64,000 nt of DNA from Oxytricha trifallax (taxonomy: Eukaryota > Ciliophora > Spirotrichea > Sporadotrichida > Oxytrichidae). Below are positions 21,987 to 33,540 of the stretch, one piece after another (within the stretch, counting starts at the first letter, position 1; the number at the start of each line of letters is the position of its first letter). The translations under genes were made by a program, and so were the position numbers. Under the pieces are notes generated by a model, which ran no database searches, was not told the DNA's origin, and saw nothing but the letters and a program-made list of their open reading frames with translations. The stretch lies in the NCBI GenBank assembly GCA_000711775.1, contig ARYC01000756.1, forward strand, positions 1 to 64,000, read 5' to 3'.

Positions 21987-23657
21987 TCAATTGTCTTTTT
22001 TATACTTACCATAGTTTTCAAATATCTCTTAGAACTAAGTCATGCAATGCTGATGTAACTGTGTCAATAAAACATGATTGGGACCATTAACAATCTAAAC
22101 CTTAAACGATGCACGCTATTGCGGGAAGTTGGTTAAGAGTTACTTTTTTTCTAAGATCTTAGTTATTAGCCTTAAACTATTTTAAATGTTGGCCCCCTTA
22201 ATAGCGTCAAGCAAATTTCTCTTTTTAACTTAAGCGAAAAATCTCTCAACAGGAGCAAGATTGAAATGATATGGGCCTAGAAACATAGTAGGGATATTAA
22301 GTAGCCTTAGTTTTTTCATTATATATGTACTCCTATGATATGAAGCATTATCCAAAATAAAAACTGTTCTCGCTCTCCAGTTCTTATTTTGTTGCAATAG
22401 TAGCTGAATAATTTGCATTATAAAATAGTAAACGATCTAGCTACAAGTCTTGCCTTCACTTATCACAAAATAACAATTATTATCACTGGTCAATCCAGCC
22501 AACACGCCAATGGAGTCAAACCTTTTTGAACCAGTACTATGATTAAGGCAGCCTTTTTTTTACCAAGAACTTGCCCTATGTTCACTAAATCGTATTAGAC
22601 TTTCATCAATATTTATAATCATTTTGCCCTCGTATAGATTCTTTATATAATTAAATGCAGCCATCTGTCGTTGAAGCTTTGATTTGATCATGTTAACTCT
22701 TGGGCTCAAAAAGTATTATTTCCTAAAACCATACCCCTCCCTTATTTTTAAATAATTTCGAATAGCTGATATCGAAATCTTCTTGTTTAGTTTCAATTAA
22801 ATCTGTTATTATAGCATACTACAACTTGGGATGCCGTGATTATAATCTATATAATTTTAAATAAAGCTTTTATTTAAGGTGATATGGTTCTAGAGCTTCT
22901 TATTACGTTGTTTTAATTATTTTTGAAATTATTCGTAGCTTCCTTTTATAACTTTTTAAGATGAGAGTAGGTTAACTTATAACGCTTCCCTAATGTTTTC
23001 AATGGAATATTGTAATTCTTTATCAACTCCTTGACAAAATCATCTTTTTAAGAATTAAAATGCTTTTTTTTATTCAAAAAGACTTTGTCGCCTCCTTGTT
23101 CCTATCTAAATTAGCTACATTCATTATTTTAGCCTAATGATTAAATCAGTTATTGCACTTATTCATTGATTAGGTTAATTTATTCTTGCTATATCATAAA
23201 TTGATTCTCTAATTAATTTAGAAGACCATTCTCTATTTATGTCGAAAGCTTCCTATGTTGCTTAACTATCATAATTGCTTTTAAAAGAGATGTCAATAGT
23301 TCTCAGACATAAACAAACTCCTCCATTTTCATTCTAAAAAGAGTTTTGTAAGATGGTATCTCTTGGGTCTTGGATTGGATACTTTGGGTCTGACTTTGGC
23401 AGTTAGTTCATAATAATCTTTTATAATGAGGATATTTCTTATATTGTGAGTTTCCTGATTAGGATAGGCTGTACCATTCCTACTTTATCTTCTAATAAGT
23501 TAGTTGTTAAGTACAACTAGAGTTCACTTTTGAGTCCTTTTTCCTGGATTTCTTCTTAAGATGAAGAGCTCTCATCATCTTCTAATTCGTTTGCTTTTTA
23601 TTCTTTCTAATTGAAGAAATCAGTGATTTTTATTTTAAGTTTATTGATATGATTCAT
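21987..23657 (-). pseudogene. Tc1/mariner-type DD34E transposase, not TBE
   Basis: The catalytic half is clean: Asp in MIINIDESLIRFSEH, Asp in TVFILDNASYHRS, Glu in FNLAPVERFFAQVKK, with 34 residues between the last two. It is preceded by an apparent DNA-binding region (KELIKNYNIPLKTLGKRYKL) and a Gln-rich coiled coil (NQFMIQQEQINLINEQVQ). An acidic N-terminal piece (MNHINKLKIKITDFFNQKEQ) from ATG 23657 may be the same gene. Frame changes lie near 23300 and 22840. The typical 'LAP-E-FFA' form differs from the TBE 'PQFNGIE' motif. Element ends were not found. Confidence 0.75.
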
Positions 23658-23820
23658 GGCTTTGGAAAAGTAATTACTGTTTTTGGATAGGGTTTCTATA
23701 CAGAGAGTTCTGTTTAGCGTAGTAGGATTCTTTGTACTAAATACTCCCTATTTGTTATTAAATATTAATTAATTTAGGCTGATTATAATTATAAATAAAA
23801 TTAATTAATAGCTTATACTT

Positions 23821-24660
23821 GTGACTGAGAATACATACAACATCACCCAAACCTATCTGAAGTCAGCGTTAACTTAATAAGATAGAGAATTGGAAGTAAA
23901 AAGAAACTCTACGAGTTCCTTACTCAGGAGTGCAACGCTTATTTGCCCAAGCTTACCTGTACCAATGTTTATTTCCTAAAGAGCATAATAAATAGAGGAA
24001 AAAATGTAAGAATATATAGCCTAACAGTAATAATACTTAAAAAGAAACGAAATTGTAGTAACAGCAATACCATAGATTGAAAGGCTTACATCAGACGACT
24101 TCATTAACTTTGCCTAGTAAAATTAATAGGTCCCTACAATTTTTGCCAGATCAATGCGATTGGAATCATTTAGATAGACAATGGATCTGTGATGTGATGA
24201 TGACAGTTGATTCACAGGGAACATAAAAATGGTATAGAAATCTGAGGAAAATCGAAGAGATAGACTGAATAAGTCATAAAATATGATTGTTGGAATGAGA
24301 CCAGAGTTTGTTTAGGCACTTAACAGTACTCTCTGTTTCAGCAGTAAGTTAATACTCTTAGCTTAAAGTTTTTAGCCCTTAAAGGTCGGTCAGCATTTCT
24401 ATTAAAGCCTAGCTCTAAGAGGAAAAGACGAATGAAGGACCTTGAAGAAGTCAAGTCAGAAGACGTAGTTAAATCAAAGCAAGTAAAAATACTTGCAGGA
24501 AAATAAGAGAGTGAGAGAGGAGTTGTCAAGGCTTCAAGAATAATTGGATGAACTCAACGACTACAAGAATTTATTTATGTAACTGCACTAGAATGGCATA
24601 ATCAATGAGGAAGGAAATCCACTCGTTCCACCCCAAACTTTAATGACATGAACAACAATA
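23821..24660 (+). pseudogene. Unrecognised gene with coiled-coil C-terminus, frame-broken
   Basis: Good coding stretches occur in successive frames: KKLYEFLTQECNAYLPKLTC, FLPDQCDWNHLDRQWICDVM, MIVGMRPEFVQALNSTL, and a C-terminal REELSRLQEQLDELNDYKN helix ending in NPLVPPQTLMT and TGA. At least three frame changes. It lies between a transposase and a helicase, both on the other strand. No family recognised. Confidence 0.45.
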
Positions 24661-24699
24661 TGCAATGACAACCTGCAAAAATTGAGATTAACTGTTAAT

Positions 24700-26835
24700 T
24701 TTTTTAAAAACTAATTAATCATAATAATTATTGTTATGTTTGAAACAATTGCTGTAATTTTTGCTAGAAATTTCATATAACTAGCCATCTGTGATCAACT
24801 GAGTCTCCCACTTCTTGTCAATCTTTTTACCAGCAAATTTTTTCGGGGCTCTGCATTTTCTTGCTCTTTGCGTTTAGACTGCTTTGACTCATAACTTTTG
24901 ATCATGATACTTTTCAAATCTTTTTTTTTAAAGCTAATTGTTTGACTTTTTATCTTTCAATTCTCTATTGCTAGATTTGAGTATTGATTTCTAAACTCTT
25001 CTTTAGTTTTGATCAACCAGAGCATTAGTGTTATTTAAGTTTATTTACTTAATCTCAATTTCTTTTTTATACCCAACAACCTTTTTAGGTTTTATTTTCA
25101 TGGAGTCGTCGCAGTGCTCTTGCTAGATATCACTATTCCCTTTATCAGAAAAATTATCCCTATTATGAGTGGATAAATTAGTCTCCTCCTACTGATTATG
25201 GTCGTGATGTTATAAATCTTAGGATGAGAATTTTCAAAAGTGTTTTTTTTATTGTGTAGCTAGCTTTAGAGAGTATCAATATCTTCAGATGCACTAATTT
25301 CTCTTTCAATTAATTGAATGTCTATTTCTTTATTCTCTGAGTCAGCAATAATTGTGGGGGGGCATTATCTTTCTCTCTAATTTCTCATTCTCCTAGCTCA
25401 GTATTGTCTAGAGCTTTGAGAACTTTATATGGCTTTCGTTTTCTAAAAAATCTTATCTAAATTGAATTGCTTGCTCTACTGTATCCTGAGACCCACTTAT
25501 GATTATCAAATGCCTATATTGACCTTAATTATCAAGTCTACCCACTCTACCTATTATTTGTTCGGTTTATTGTTTTGACAATTTATCACTTATAATTAAG
25601 TAAAGACCACCGTTATCTTCAATATCCTTTGAAGTAGGCAGATCTGTACCTTTTCCTTGCATGTCAGTAAGAAGCAAGATGCCATAGCGTTTATTGCTAT
25701 TTTGTATTTTTAAACTTCCCCTCCAAGTAGGCATCAACCTTTGAGCCTTTAACACCCTTCATACTGTAAAATTAAAGCTCACTGAATTTTTTGAAATATG
25801 ATTCGATTATTTAGTATGTTCCAGAAGCCACAACTACAATAGGGGACAGTAAAGTTTATTTCATACATAGCTCGTAAAGGCTTTTGCAATACTCTTACTA
25901 GCTTCCATTATGCAAAACATCTTGTAGCTAACATTTGCGATCACTTTTCAATGAGCTTAATGAAGGAAATTTTATTTTTTTAGACCCAAAAGCAATCTCA
26001 AGGCATGTCTCCTCCTTTTAAGATAGAGTCGATCCTATCAAGCCAATAAGTTATGAACAACTTTTAAAGTATCTAATCCAATCTCTCATTAGTTAGGGGG
26101 AGCCTTCAAAGATAATCCAATCATACTCGTCTATAATAAGAACAGAGTTTCTTAGAAAATCTAGAAATTATTTTCATTAGTTTGGGACTCAAAATATTTT
26201 TAAGTCATAAAATAGACCCCAAGTTAGTTATCGTATTAGTTGTAATTGACTTTCACATTACTTTTTAGAATTACATTTTCAAATCTATTTTTCATCTCTT
26301 AGCACTAAATATTCATTTTTTCCAAGGATAATTGTGTTTAGCTTCTTATACTAACATAAAGTTAATCAAATCATAGCGCACAGAAGTGTCTTCCCGTTAC
26401 CTATCCCAAAATTGATGAACTAATATCTACTTCTATTCCACATAGTGTAACTAAGGCACAGTTTCTATAATGCTAAGAAATTAAAGCCGAGTAAACTTTC
26501 TAGTTCTCAGATTTAATCACTCTATATAGTAATATTCTCATGTAGATCTCAGCAGAAGTTAAAGACATCTTTGTTTGCTTTGTTCAGCTTTTGAACTTTC
26601 CGACCATCTTGTAATATTACTAACCAGAAAGGTCTTCTCCTTGTTTTGGGTTTTTAAATATCTGCTTTAAACTTGTTTAGTTACCACTTATCAAATCAGC
26701 GATTATATCTGGCCGATTTTTAACCCCTTTCTCTTTCTACATGAATATGATCTATCTCACAACGCTCACAATTTCCGTTAACTTGCCAACCCAACTTGGA
26801 TTGCGTTCTTTAAGTTCAACAGATACTTAAGCTAT
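24700..26835 (-). pseudogene. SecA-type helicase-like gene, broken
   Basis: Helicase motifs in order on the minus strand: NFGIGNGKTLLCAM (Walker A), SVLIIDEYDWIIFEG (motif II), IGLIGSTL (III), SPIVVVASGTYQIIESYF (IV), GILLLTDMQGKGTDL (V) and EQIIGRVGRLDNQGQY (VI). The GKGTDL...GGL...GR-GR-NQG pattern is that of SecA-type ATPases, found in some large protist proteins as well as bacterial SecA. The N-terminal stretch (VELKERNPSWVGKL) abuts the fold-back at 26840. Downstream is a basic Lys/Gln-rich tail to about 24700. Frame changes and TGAs (near 26340, 25725, 25342) interrupt it. Confidence 0.65.
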
Positions 26836-26839
26836 CAAT

Positions 26840-27257
26840 ATTGTAGGAATACATTTGATTTTGGAAAATTAAATAAAAATTAATAATTAATTATTATAAT
26901 TCGTGGCAGTTAACTTTGTCCTCGCCTAGACAATATGGTACTTGTTCGATAGAGAATTCAAATTTAGCTGGACTTTACTTTTGGCAGTACCCCTCTATCG
27001 CTTCCCTGAAGCGAGATAATTCGACTTTAATTTTGGCATTAATATAAACTAAACAAATCATAAAAACTTAAAGTCGAGTTATCTCGCTTCAGGGATGCGA
27101 AAGAGGGGTACCGCCAATAGTAAAGTCCAGCTAAATGAAATTCTCTATCGAACAAGTACCATATTGTCTAGGCGAGGACAAAGTTAACTGCCACGAATTA
27201 TAATAATTAATTATTAATTTTTATTTAATTTTCCCAAATAAAATGTATTCCTACAAT
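26840..27257. mobile_element. 418-bp fold-back (inverted-repeat) element
   Basis: Left arm begins ATTGTAGGAATACATTT; the right end is its reverse complement. The arms, about 190 bp each, share CAGTTAACTTTGTCCTCGCC, GACAATATGGTACTTGTTCG and a GCGAGATAA block; the loop is ~30-50 bp of A/T. AAT flanks both ends (26837-26839, 27258-27260), a possible 3-bp target duplication. No coding capacity. Small arm differences (for example CCCTGAAGCG/CGCTTCAGGG agree but neighbours do not) suggest moderate age. It could be eliminated as an IES. Confidence 0.75.
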
Positions 27258-27439
27258 AATGAAAAGTCGCTCTAATCAAGGTACTCCCATTTTTAAATGA
27301 AAATTTCCTTGATGTTATTGATCATTGCATCTAGGTCTTAATAAGTTTTTGATTGACTTAGAGTGCATAATTAAACAAAGTCTCCTACTAGGTTGATGGG
27401 TATCTCCCCAATTAATCTCAGTTCCTTATTTTATTTTAG

Positions 27440-27682
27440 GATTTAAATGAATGGCTTGTTCAAGCATTGAAGGGTATTTGGAAGAAGCCGTATTACTTGA
27501 GCATCTACCTTAAACTATGCAAAAGTGCCTACCATAAGTGGAATAATTCCAATATTCTTGCTATCAAGAAGCACGAGTTCCTCCTAAAGTTAGGAAAAGT
27601 AATCAACCTCATTTATGAAAAAGTAATTAGCGAGACCAAGTGTTTATTCAGAGTTGGGGCGTTATGCTAAAAGTATCATTGA
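27440..27682 (+). CDS. Unrecognised ORF behind a splice-acceptor-like site
   Basis: After TTTTATTTTAG a frame opens: DLNEWLVQALKGIWKKPYYL, SIYLKLCKSAYHKWNN, KLGKVINLIYEKVISE, ending at TGA 27680. About 80 residues, basic and Trp/Tyr-rich. No family recognised. It overlaps the 3' end of the minus-strand gene by a few bases. Confidence 0.35.
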
Positions 27683-28506
27683 GTTCTTGAGTAAGTCTTA
27701 GTCGATGACAATTAACTCGTTTCAATAATACAGTAAAGACTAAACAAATAGTCTTGTTTTTATTTGTAAATCCATTTCGAGTTTTAATTAAGTTCATGAA
27801 TAAGACCCAACATACCTTCGCAAAACGTTGACGAGCAAGTAGTTTTAAGGTTAATCAAAAATTCTAATAAACTTTAACTATTTCTCTCACAAATTTATTC
27901 GATGAATTAGTAGCGTTCTGTTGGTTTCAGAAGCATGTATTCCCTTAAATAGTTAGAAGTAAGTTCTGATTAGATTTTGGCTCCGTAATTTGCCTGAGGA
28001 GTAAGGGAATTTACTAATTGAACAAATTTCCTTTGTTGGTTTAAAAGGGATATATTTTTATTAATTTTAACTCAATTCACCCTCATTTTCTTTGGAACTT
28101 CAAGTCCATTTATAGAATGTGCTATAACTGATTTTGAGAATGATTTTGAGGTTTTGTTGAGGATGTACTTGCTTATGAATCGAGGCAAGTCTTTAGAGTT
28201 TTTAAGAGGCTTAAATTCTTCTTGATCCAAGAGTTTAGAGATGTCATAGTTGTGCTGTGATAGGATAAGTTTTGCTTTGTCAATTAAGTCTGGGTATTCA
28301 GCACCATCATAAATAGGTTTTCGCCCTCTCTTTTTCAGAGAGCTGTTTTGTTGGCTATTACATTCCAAAGGCTTATTGAATTGATTCACTTCTTGCTGAA
28401 ATGATATGCTCTCTTCAGCTAAAAAGCTCTGTGATTATCGAGCTAGCTCATTCTCAAAGTTTGAAAGTATTTTCCTTGATAAAGGTGTAAGAGTAGTTTG
28501 TTGCAT
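27677..28506 (-). CDS. Unrecognised basic protein with AT-hook-like KKRGRKP
   Basis: ATG 28506 gives MQQTTLTPLSRKILSNFENE, then LKKRGRKPIYDGAEYPDLID with an RGRKP core typical of AT-hooks, then a Lys/Ser-rich section ending KKMRVN and TGA at 28072. The same frame reopens at once (VKINKNISLLNQQRKFVQL...) and stays open about 130 codons to TGA 27677, so either one gene with a nonsense codon or two segments. A DNA-binding role is only suggested. Composition and long openness make it one of the better unknown genes. Confidence 0.55.
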
Positions 28507-28539
28507 TTGCGTTTGCGGGTTTTCTTAATTTTGGGAGCA

Positions 28540-29470
28540 AAATTTCTTAATTTAAATTATTAAGATTTTAAAAGCACTCTTAATTAACTCTTAATTCATC
28601 TTAATTCAAATAACCCAGTCTTAATTGATAAATCTCCTCAAAATTGAAGTATTGTTTAAAAATAGTATTGTTTAAATCCAGCTTATAATCCAGAATATTC
28701 TGATTAGTTAGTAGGATCTAAGTTAACGTTTGTCGAAAGAATTTTTTAGAAATATAAATAGGTTGTTTAGTTCGATCTTCTGTTAGAGGGGCAAAAAATG
28801 TATAAAAAAAGGGCACTCAACTTAATTTAAATTTAAGAATTAATTAAGAATTCTAAAATAGGATTTAAGCCAAAACCTAGATTAAGCCCCTATATAATCA
28901 GAAACTAAATATAACTATTAACTTTCAACTATATTAATAGAACCCAACAAATCTAGAACTAGGCTCTGGCTTGAGCCGCAATAAAGTCCATCACACTTGA
29001 CATATAAATAATTATTTGGATTAAGAATGCAAATCTAGAAGAAGGAATAATTTATTTGATATTAAGGAATAGAAATACAAAATAATAAAAGCGAAACAAC
29101 TTTTCCAAAAAGAGACATTTGCAGCTATATGTTCCGAAAAAAATTGAAAAAGATGCCAATAATAATTGCATTTAAGTCATGAACTTTCAAGTTTTAGTTA
29201 ATATATATCTAACAAGCTAAGTGATGCTTAAAATTTTTGATTAATTTTGAATCGATTTATTTTCAAAAAATTCTACCTTATAATTTTTAGACTAAAATAA
29301 CACCTACTCTGACAAATGAAGACTTATTTTAAAAAAATAATGCAGCTATGAATAACAATTTATTAATGGAAAAATAAGAGCAACAGTGAATCTATCATAA
29401 ATAAAACATGTAAAATCAGGAAGTGCAGGAGCAAACATAGATAATTTAGAGGGGTAAATTTAATGAACCT
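28540..29470. other. AT-rich spacer, no gene seen
   Basis: Scattered short frames only; no family, repeat or RNA gene recognised. Confidence 0.4.
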
Positions 29471-29479
29471 CTAATTGAA

Positions 29480-30762
29480 ATACTTGGGTAAGCGATGAAA
29501 GCATAATTTATGAGAGCAAAAACGTTTCAAGACCAGCTGTCAAAAGTATCGAAAGTCAAAGATGATAATGCAGATCATCAATTCAAATAAAATTACAGTA
29601 AACAATAAAAACGCTGCTAATGGTGTCATGCAAATATATGCATCAAATAATCTCAATGAATAAAGCTATCAAAAAGCCTCGAGAAGTCATCAATCTTATA
29701 GAATATAGGCAGTGCATATAGTTGAATCGGATTGGAGGAGATGACCTGTCTTCAAGTTTGATGGCCCAATCCAGATGACAACTTGAAGTTGAAGATTATA
29801 CAGAGACAGTGACAACACCTTCATCAGAGCCTGGTGAACGATGAGCAGATCTAAGAGTGTGGTGTTGGTTGAATAAAGATTCATGGCCTGTCTCACGATA
29901 AGAATTAGCATGCTATCGAATTCCTCTAGAAAGAATGGGGATCCTCCAAAATATTTCACTGCATAATTGGGGAAAAGAACTGTTCATTTGAGATAGGGGG
30001 GCGGAAGTCTAGAGAGATTTACAAGTATATTGTCTGGGAGATCAACATCATCGTTAAAACTACCAACAATATGCTTGGGGAGCTCGCTCAATGCTATAGG
30101 ATAGTCATTAGAAATCTTAATGCTCTATTATCTAAGCTCATGGGACACTTGTCTGAATCTGCCATTCCATTTCATGAAATATTTTTCAATGGAGAATCAA
30201 GTTGTGCCTTGGCAACCACTCATTCGAACCCTCGCCAGTGATTTCGTTTGTAATACTATTTGGGGAAAAGAATGCTGAGATGCCAAATGTTAAGACTAGC
30301 ATCCTGCCGATGAATAAGTCTATGGAAGTGAGGAGAAACTCGTAAATGAAGATTTTATTATAAATGAAGATCAAGAGGACCGCGAAAGAATAGGCAATAC
30401 TGATGGCAATTACTGAAGAAAAATGCAGAAATGGCTGCAGATATATTAGTGATGGCTTCTGAGGACAACAAAAAGATCGCATTTGCCTTAGAGGTAGACC
30501 ACAAAGAGAGAGATCAGAGATATAGCAAAATAGTGGATGGATCAGCTATGAAGGAATTGCAGGAGTGAGTGACAGGATGAGCTCAGAAAGATTTCGATGA
30601 CAAATAAATAAAGGAGGTGGTACGACAAAGCTAACAAATCAAACCAAAAGTAAAAGATAATTGCTACTATGCTCAAGGAAAAGTCTAAGATTTTTCAAGA
30701 ATCAAAGGGAAAAAAATGAACTTCTAAAAATACACAGAATAAAATAAAACTATTTGTCATTG
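29480..30762 (+). pseudogene. Unrecognised gene, several frame changes
   Basis: Protein-like stretches on the plus strand in order: KQQKRCQWCHANICIK, HDKNQHAIEFLQKEWGSSKI, SFEIGGRKSREIYKYIVWEI, NNMLGELAQCYRIVIRNLNA, HLSESAIPFHEIFFNGES, KLVNEDFIINEDQEDRERIG, MAADILVMASEDNKKIAFAL, QIKPKVKDNCYYAQGKVQDF, ending at TGA near 30758. At least three frame changes and some TGAs. Base composition is less AT-rich than the flanks. The hydrophobic minus-strand frames here look like shadows. No family recognised. Confidence 0.5.
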
Positions 30763-30764
30763 AT

Positions 30765-31395
30765 TTTACAATCATAATTAAGCATAATTTTCATTTATCA
30801 TTATAAATTCAGTCCTATGTATATATTATAATTTAGAACAGATGCATTTATATTTTTAATCAACTTAAGTAATGCCAGAAAACATAGTTAAATAACAAAT
30901 TTCAAACACATTTGTTATACTTGAATATTTTAATGGTAGTTTACAAATAAATTATTTGAAAAACAGCTGAAATCTATTAATATGAAAGAACCTGGTGCAC
31001 TAAAATGCTTATTTATCAAAGCTTAGATGTACTTACTGTATTTCAATGAATATTATAAACTAATTTATATCCAATTATTAATAAATATATTATAATTTAT
31101 GTAAAAGTCTACGTAGCATGTTTATAATTAAGCTAATTATATATCGTTTAATGACATTTTCCATTTAATCCCTGGAGAAACTAAGAATAAGTAATTAATT
31201 TGCTTTGAACTTACTTATAAATTGATTTATGCTGACAGCTAACTAAATTAAGAAGCAACAAAATGAATTGAATCTGTTCATGTAAATAATCAAGCATATA
31301 TTAATGTAAGTTATATTAGATGCTCACCTTAAAATCTATTTACAATTTATAATTAATAATTAACTACTAAATGAATTCATATAGTGCTTAACTTA
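30765..31395. other. AT-rich spacer, no gene seen
   Basis: Nothing coding or repetitive recognised. Confidence 0.4.
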
Positions 31396-31404
31396 ACTCA
31401 ATCT

Positions 31405-31745
31405 AAAACTGAGAAATCAGGTTAGATGCGGACATTGACAGTAAACTGAAGGCTGTTAATTAACTCTCAGATGTTTGATTTCACTGGTTTCAACTAGAGC
31501 ACCAAATAGGCAACTGCTACGTGCAGATACTGTCAGTGATACCTCCACTTCAAACATCAAGCAGAGTGTAATAATAAATGACTGATTGAGCAAACTGAAT
31601 CCTGCAGAGTCTAGATGAGTTGGCGATAGCATGTTTTATGGCTTGTTAAGAGGACTTATCTTGATTTCATAACTAGATAGTAGATATGTCGCAATCTGGT
31701 TTCAGTCAGGACACTGTAGATAACACTTAAATTGATTTGAAGGAA
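31405..31745 (+). CDS. Possible coding island with a Cys/His cluster
   Basis: Reads MFDFTGFNQSTKQATATCRY, C-x2-C spacing in CRYCQ, then YLHFKHQAEC, with TGAs inside; a further open stretch reads SCRVQMSWRQHVLWLVKRTY. The Cys/His cluster could be a degenerate finger. Evidence is only composition; no family is claimed. Confidence 0.2.
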
Positions 31746-31856
31746 CTATAGTGATTAATAATCAACTTATACCTCTTTTAATTATTTTAATTAAATGGTA
31801 AAAATTCATTAAATATTGAAACCATTATATTTGATTTAAATTATGTATAAAAGTGA

Positions 31857-32050
31857 TCATACTCGCCCTAGCAGAGCAAAGAATGAGTTAGGAGGAGGCT
31901 TCACAAAGAAGCAAGAAGACGAGGTAAAGAAGTGCATACTAGGGGCTGTGGTGACAAATACGAAGGAGACTGGTGAAATAACAAAGCTGCTATCACTGAG
32001 ATATCTTGCATAATATACATTCAGAGTGCTTATTGTAATTAATTTAAAAC
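31857..32050 (+). CDS. Unrecognised coding island
   Basis: KSDHTRPSRAKNELGGGFTK, then KQEDEVKKCILGAVVTNTKE, then TGEITKLLSLRYLAQYTF. About 60 codons of clearly protein-like, less AT-rich sequence between A/T spacers. Sharp borders fit an exon or a macronuclear-destined segment. Confidence 0.4.
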
Positions 32051-32249
32051 TTTACTTAATTATGATAAACTAGGGGGGCTGTTACCATCTGTCTTAAAGT
32101 GATAAAAAACAATCAGATTGAATTATGTACCTGCATTTACTCCTTTTCAAGACAAGATAGTTATATATTTAGGTTAATTAATTACAATTTTTATTATGTG
32201 AATATTAAATAATTATTAAATTAATAAATGAAAGTTTTGAGTGGTTTCA

Positions 32250-32627
32250 ATTACTAAACTTAGACCTTTTAGACTAAGTATAATCACAACAAAGACAAAG
32301 CTGTGGAAGAGAATGAAGAGGAGACACAGGATGAGAAAGAAAGTAGCTTTTAACAAGATTCGATTTAAACCACGAATTAAGGAATTGCTTAACTAACATA
32401 AATAAAATATAGGAACAATTATATTTTTTATTAAGTAATGCTGATAGTTTAGCGACTTGGTTATTAAACGCATAGATCTGTAAAAAAAACATCTGATAGT
32501 TGCAGAAACCTAAACGAGTGCTTGGAGATATCCACAGCTGAGTTGGTCTAAGCAGATTCAATTGCGTGCACCTTGACATATTAAAATCAAAGATAATTGA
32601 TAAAATGTTGTTTGATGTTTAATTAAT
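32250..32627 (+). CDS. Unrecognised acidic/Gln-rich coding island
   Basis: A TGA-free frame of about 120 codons: NHNKDKAVEENEEETQDEKE, SSFQQDSIQTTNQGIAQLTQ, then SDSCRNLNECLEISTAELVQ. The minus-strand frame over the same bases is hydrophobic and probably a shadow. It may belong with the island at 31857-32050. Confidence 0.35.
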
Positions 32628-33121
32628 AATATCTCTATTAAAATATTTATACTATTTATCATAAAATGGTTTATTTAATTCATTCCCATGGTCAATAACG
32701 ACTAGATAAACTCTCAGCAGCTATTTGGACAAAGCTCTTTCATTTTATCCCAATCAGTCTTCATTAAATGCATGAGTAGGTTGAAAGTGATTGGCAACTA
32801 ACCAATAAAGTTGTATAAAGAAATAGTACTGCATCAAGCCTCAATTTATAATGAAGTTGTTCTCCTCACTGAAATATTTATATTATAATAAATAATTATT
32901 TCCCATAAATTCTTACTGCTTGATTATCTTCAATCTATAAAGGCAATTATTTCATATTGAAAGTACATAAGATTACAATATAGAAAGTAAATTCATAATT
33001 TCTTCAATTGAAATAGAGGATATAAAGAACAAATAGCTTAATCAGAGGGTATAAATATAGCTAAGAGAATATGAAATAAGGTAATTTGCAAAACCTAATA
33101 ATTAAATTGAGTGCTTGAAGA

Positions 33122-33381
33122 TAAAACCCCAAAGATCAATTAAGACATGAGAATTGGGGGAAAAAAATAAAGAATTAATTATTATTGGGGTATAATTATA
33201 ATGTTTGGGCTAATTATTAAAACTATTGGCTTGATTAATTGTCCTTATAAAATAATCCAATCAGAGTGTGTTAATTTGATTTTAGCATAATTATTTATAT
33301 TATTAGCCAATTATAATTAATTTTTTATATAATTGTTCTTAACTCCTATCCTCGCTTCTTAAATGATCTATGGGGTTTTAT
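33122..33381. mobile_element. C4A4-tipped MITE, copy 1
   Basis: About 260 bp between TAAAACCCCAAAGATCAATT (left) and, read inward, TAAAACCCCATAGATCATTT (right); similarity continues for about 30 bp (TAAGACATGAG/TAAGAAGCGAG). Ends lie at TA, fitting a TA target. No coding capacity. The same terminal sequence recurs at 55814-56154, so this is a family. Confidence 0.6.
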
Positions 33382-33540
33382 AACAATTGAGTGCATTAAT
33401 TACAACAAATCATTTAGAGTGTTGAATGTAAAAGTGGTCTATTCTCATTATTTTAGACTTCCATTACCATCAAAGATTAAATGCACTTCACACAATCTTT
33501 TCTTTTGTCTAAGTTCAACTATAGGATGGATGGTTCAATT

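Noticed and set aside
29696-30482. Hydrophobic minus-strand ORFs (29696-29959, 30186-30482)
   Set aside because: The plus strand carries better protein-like text throughout; the hydrophobic frames look like complements of charged helices.
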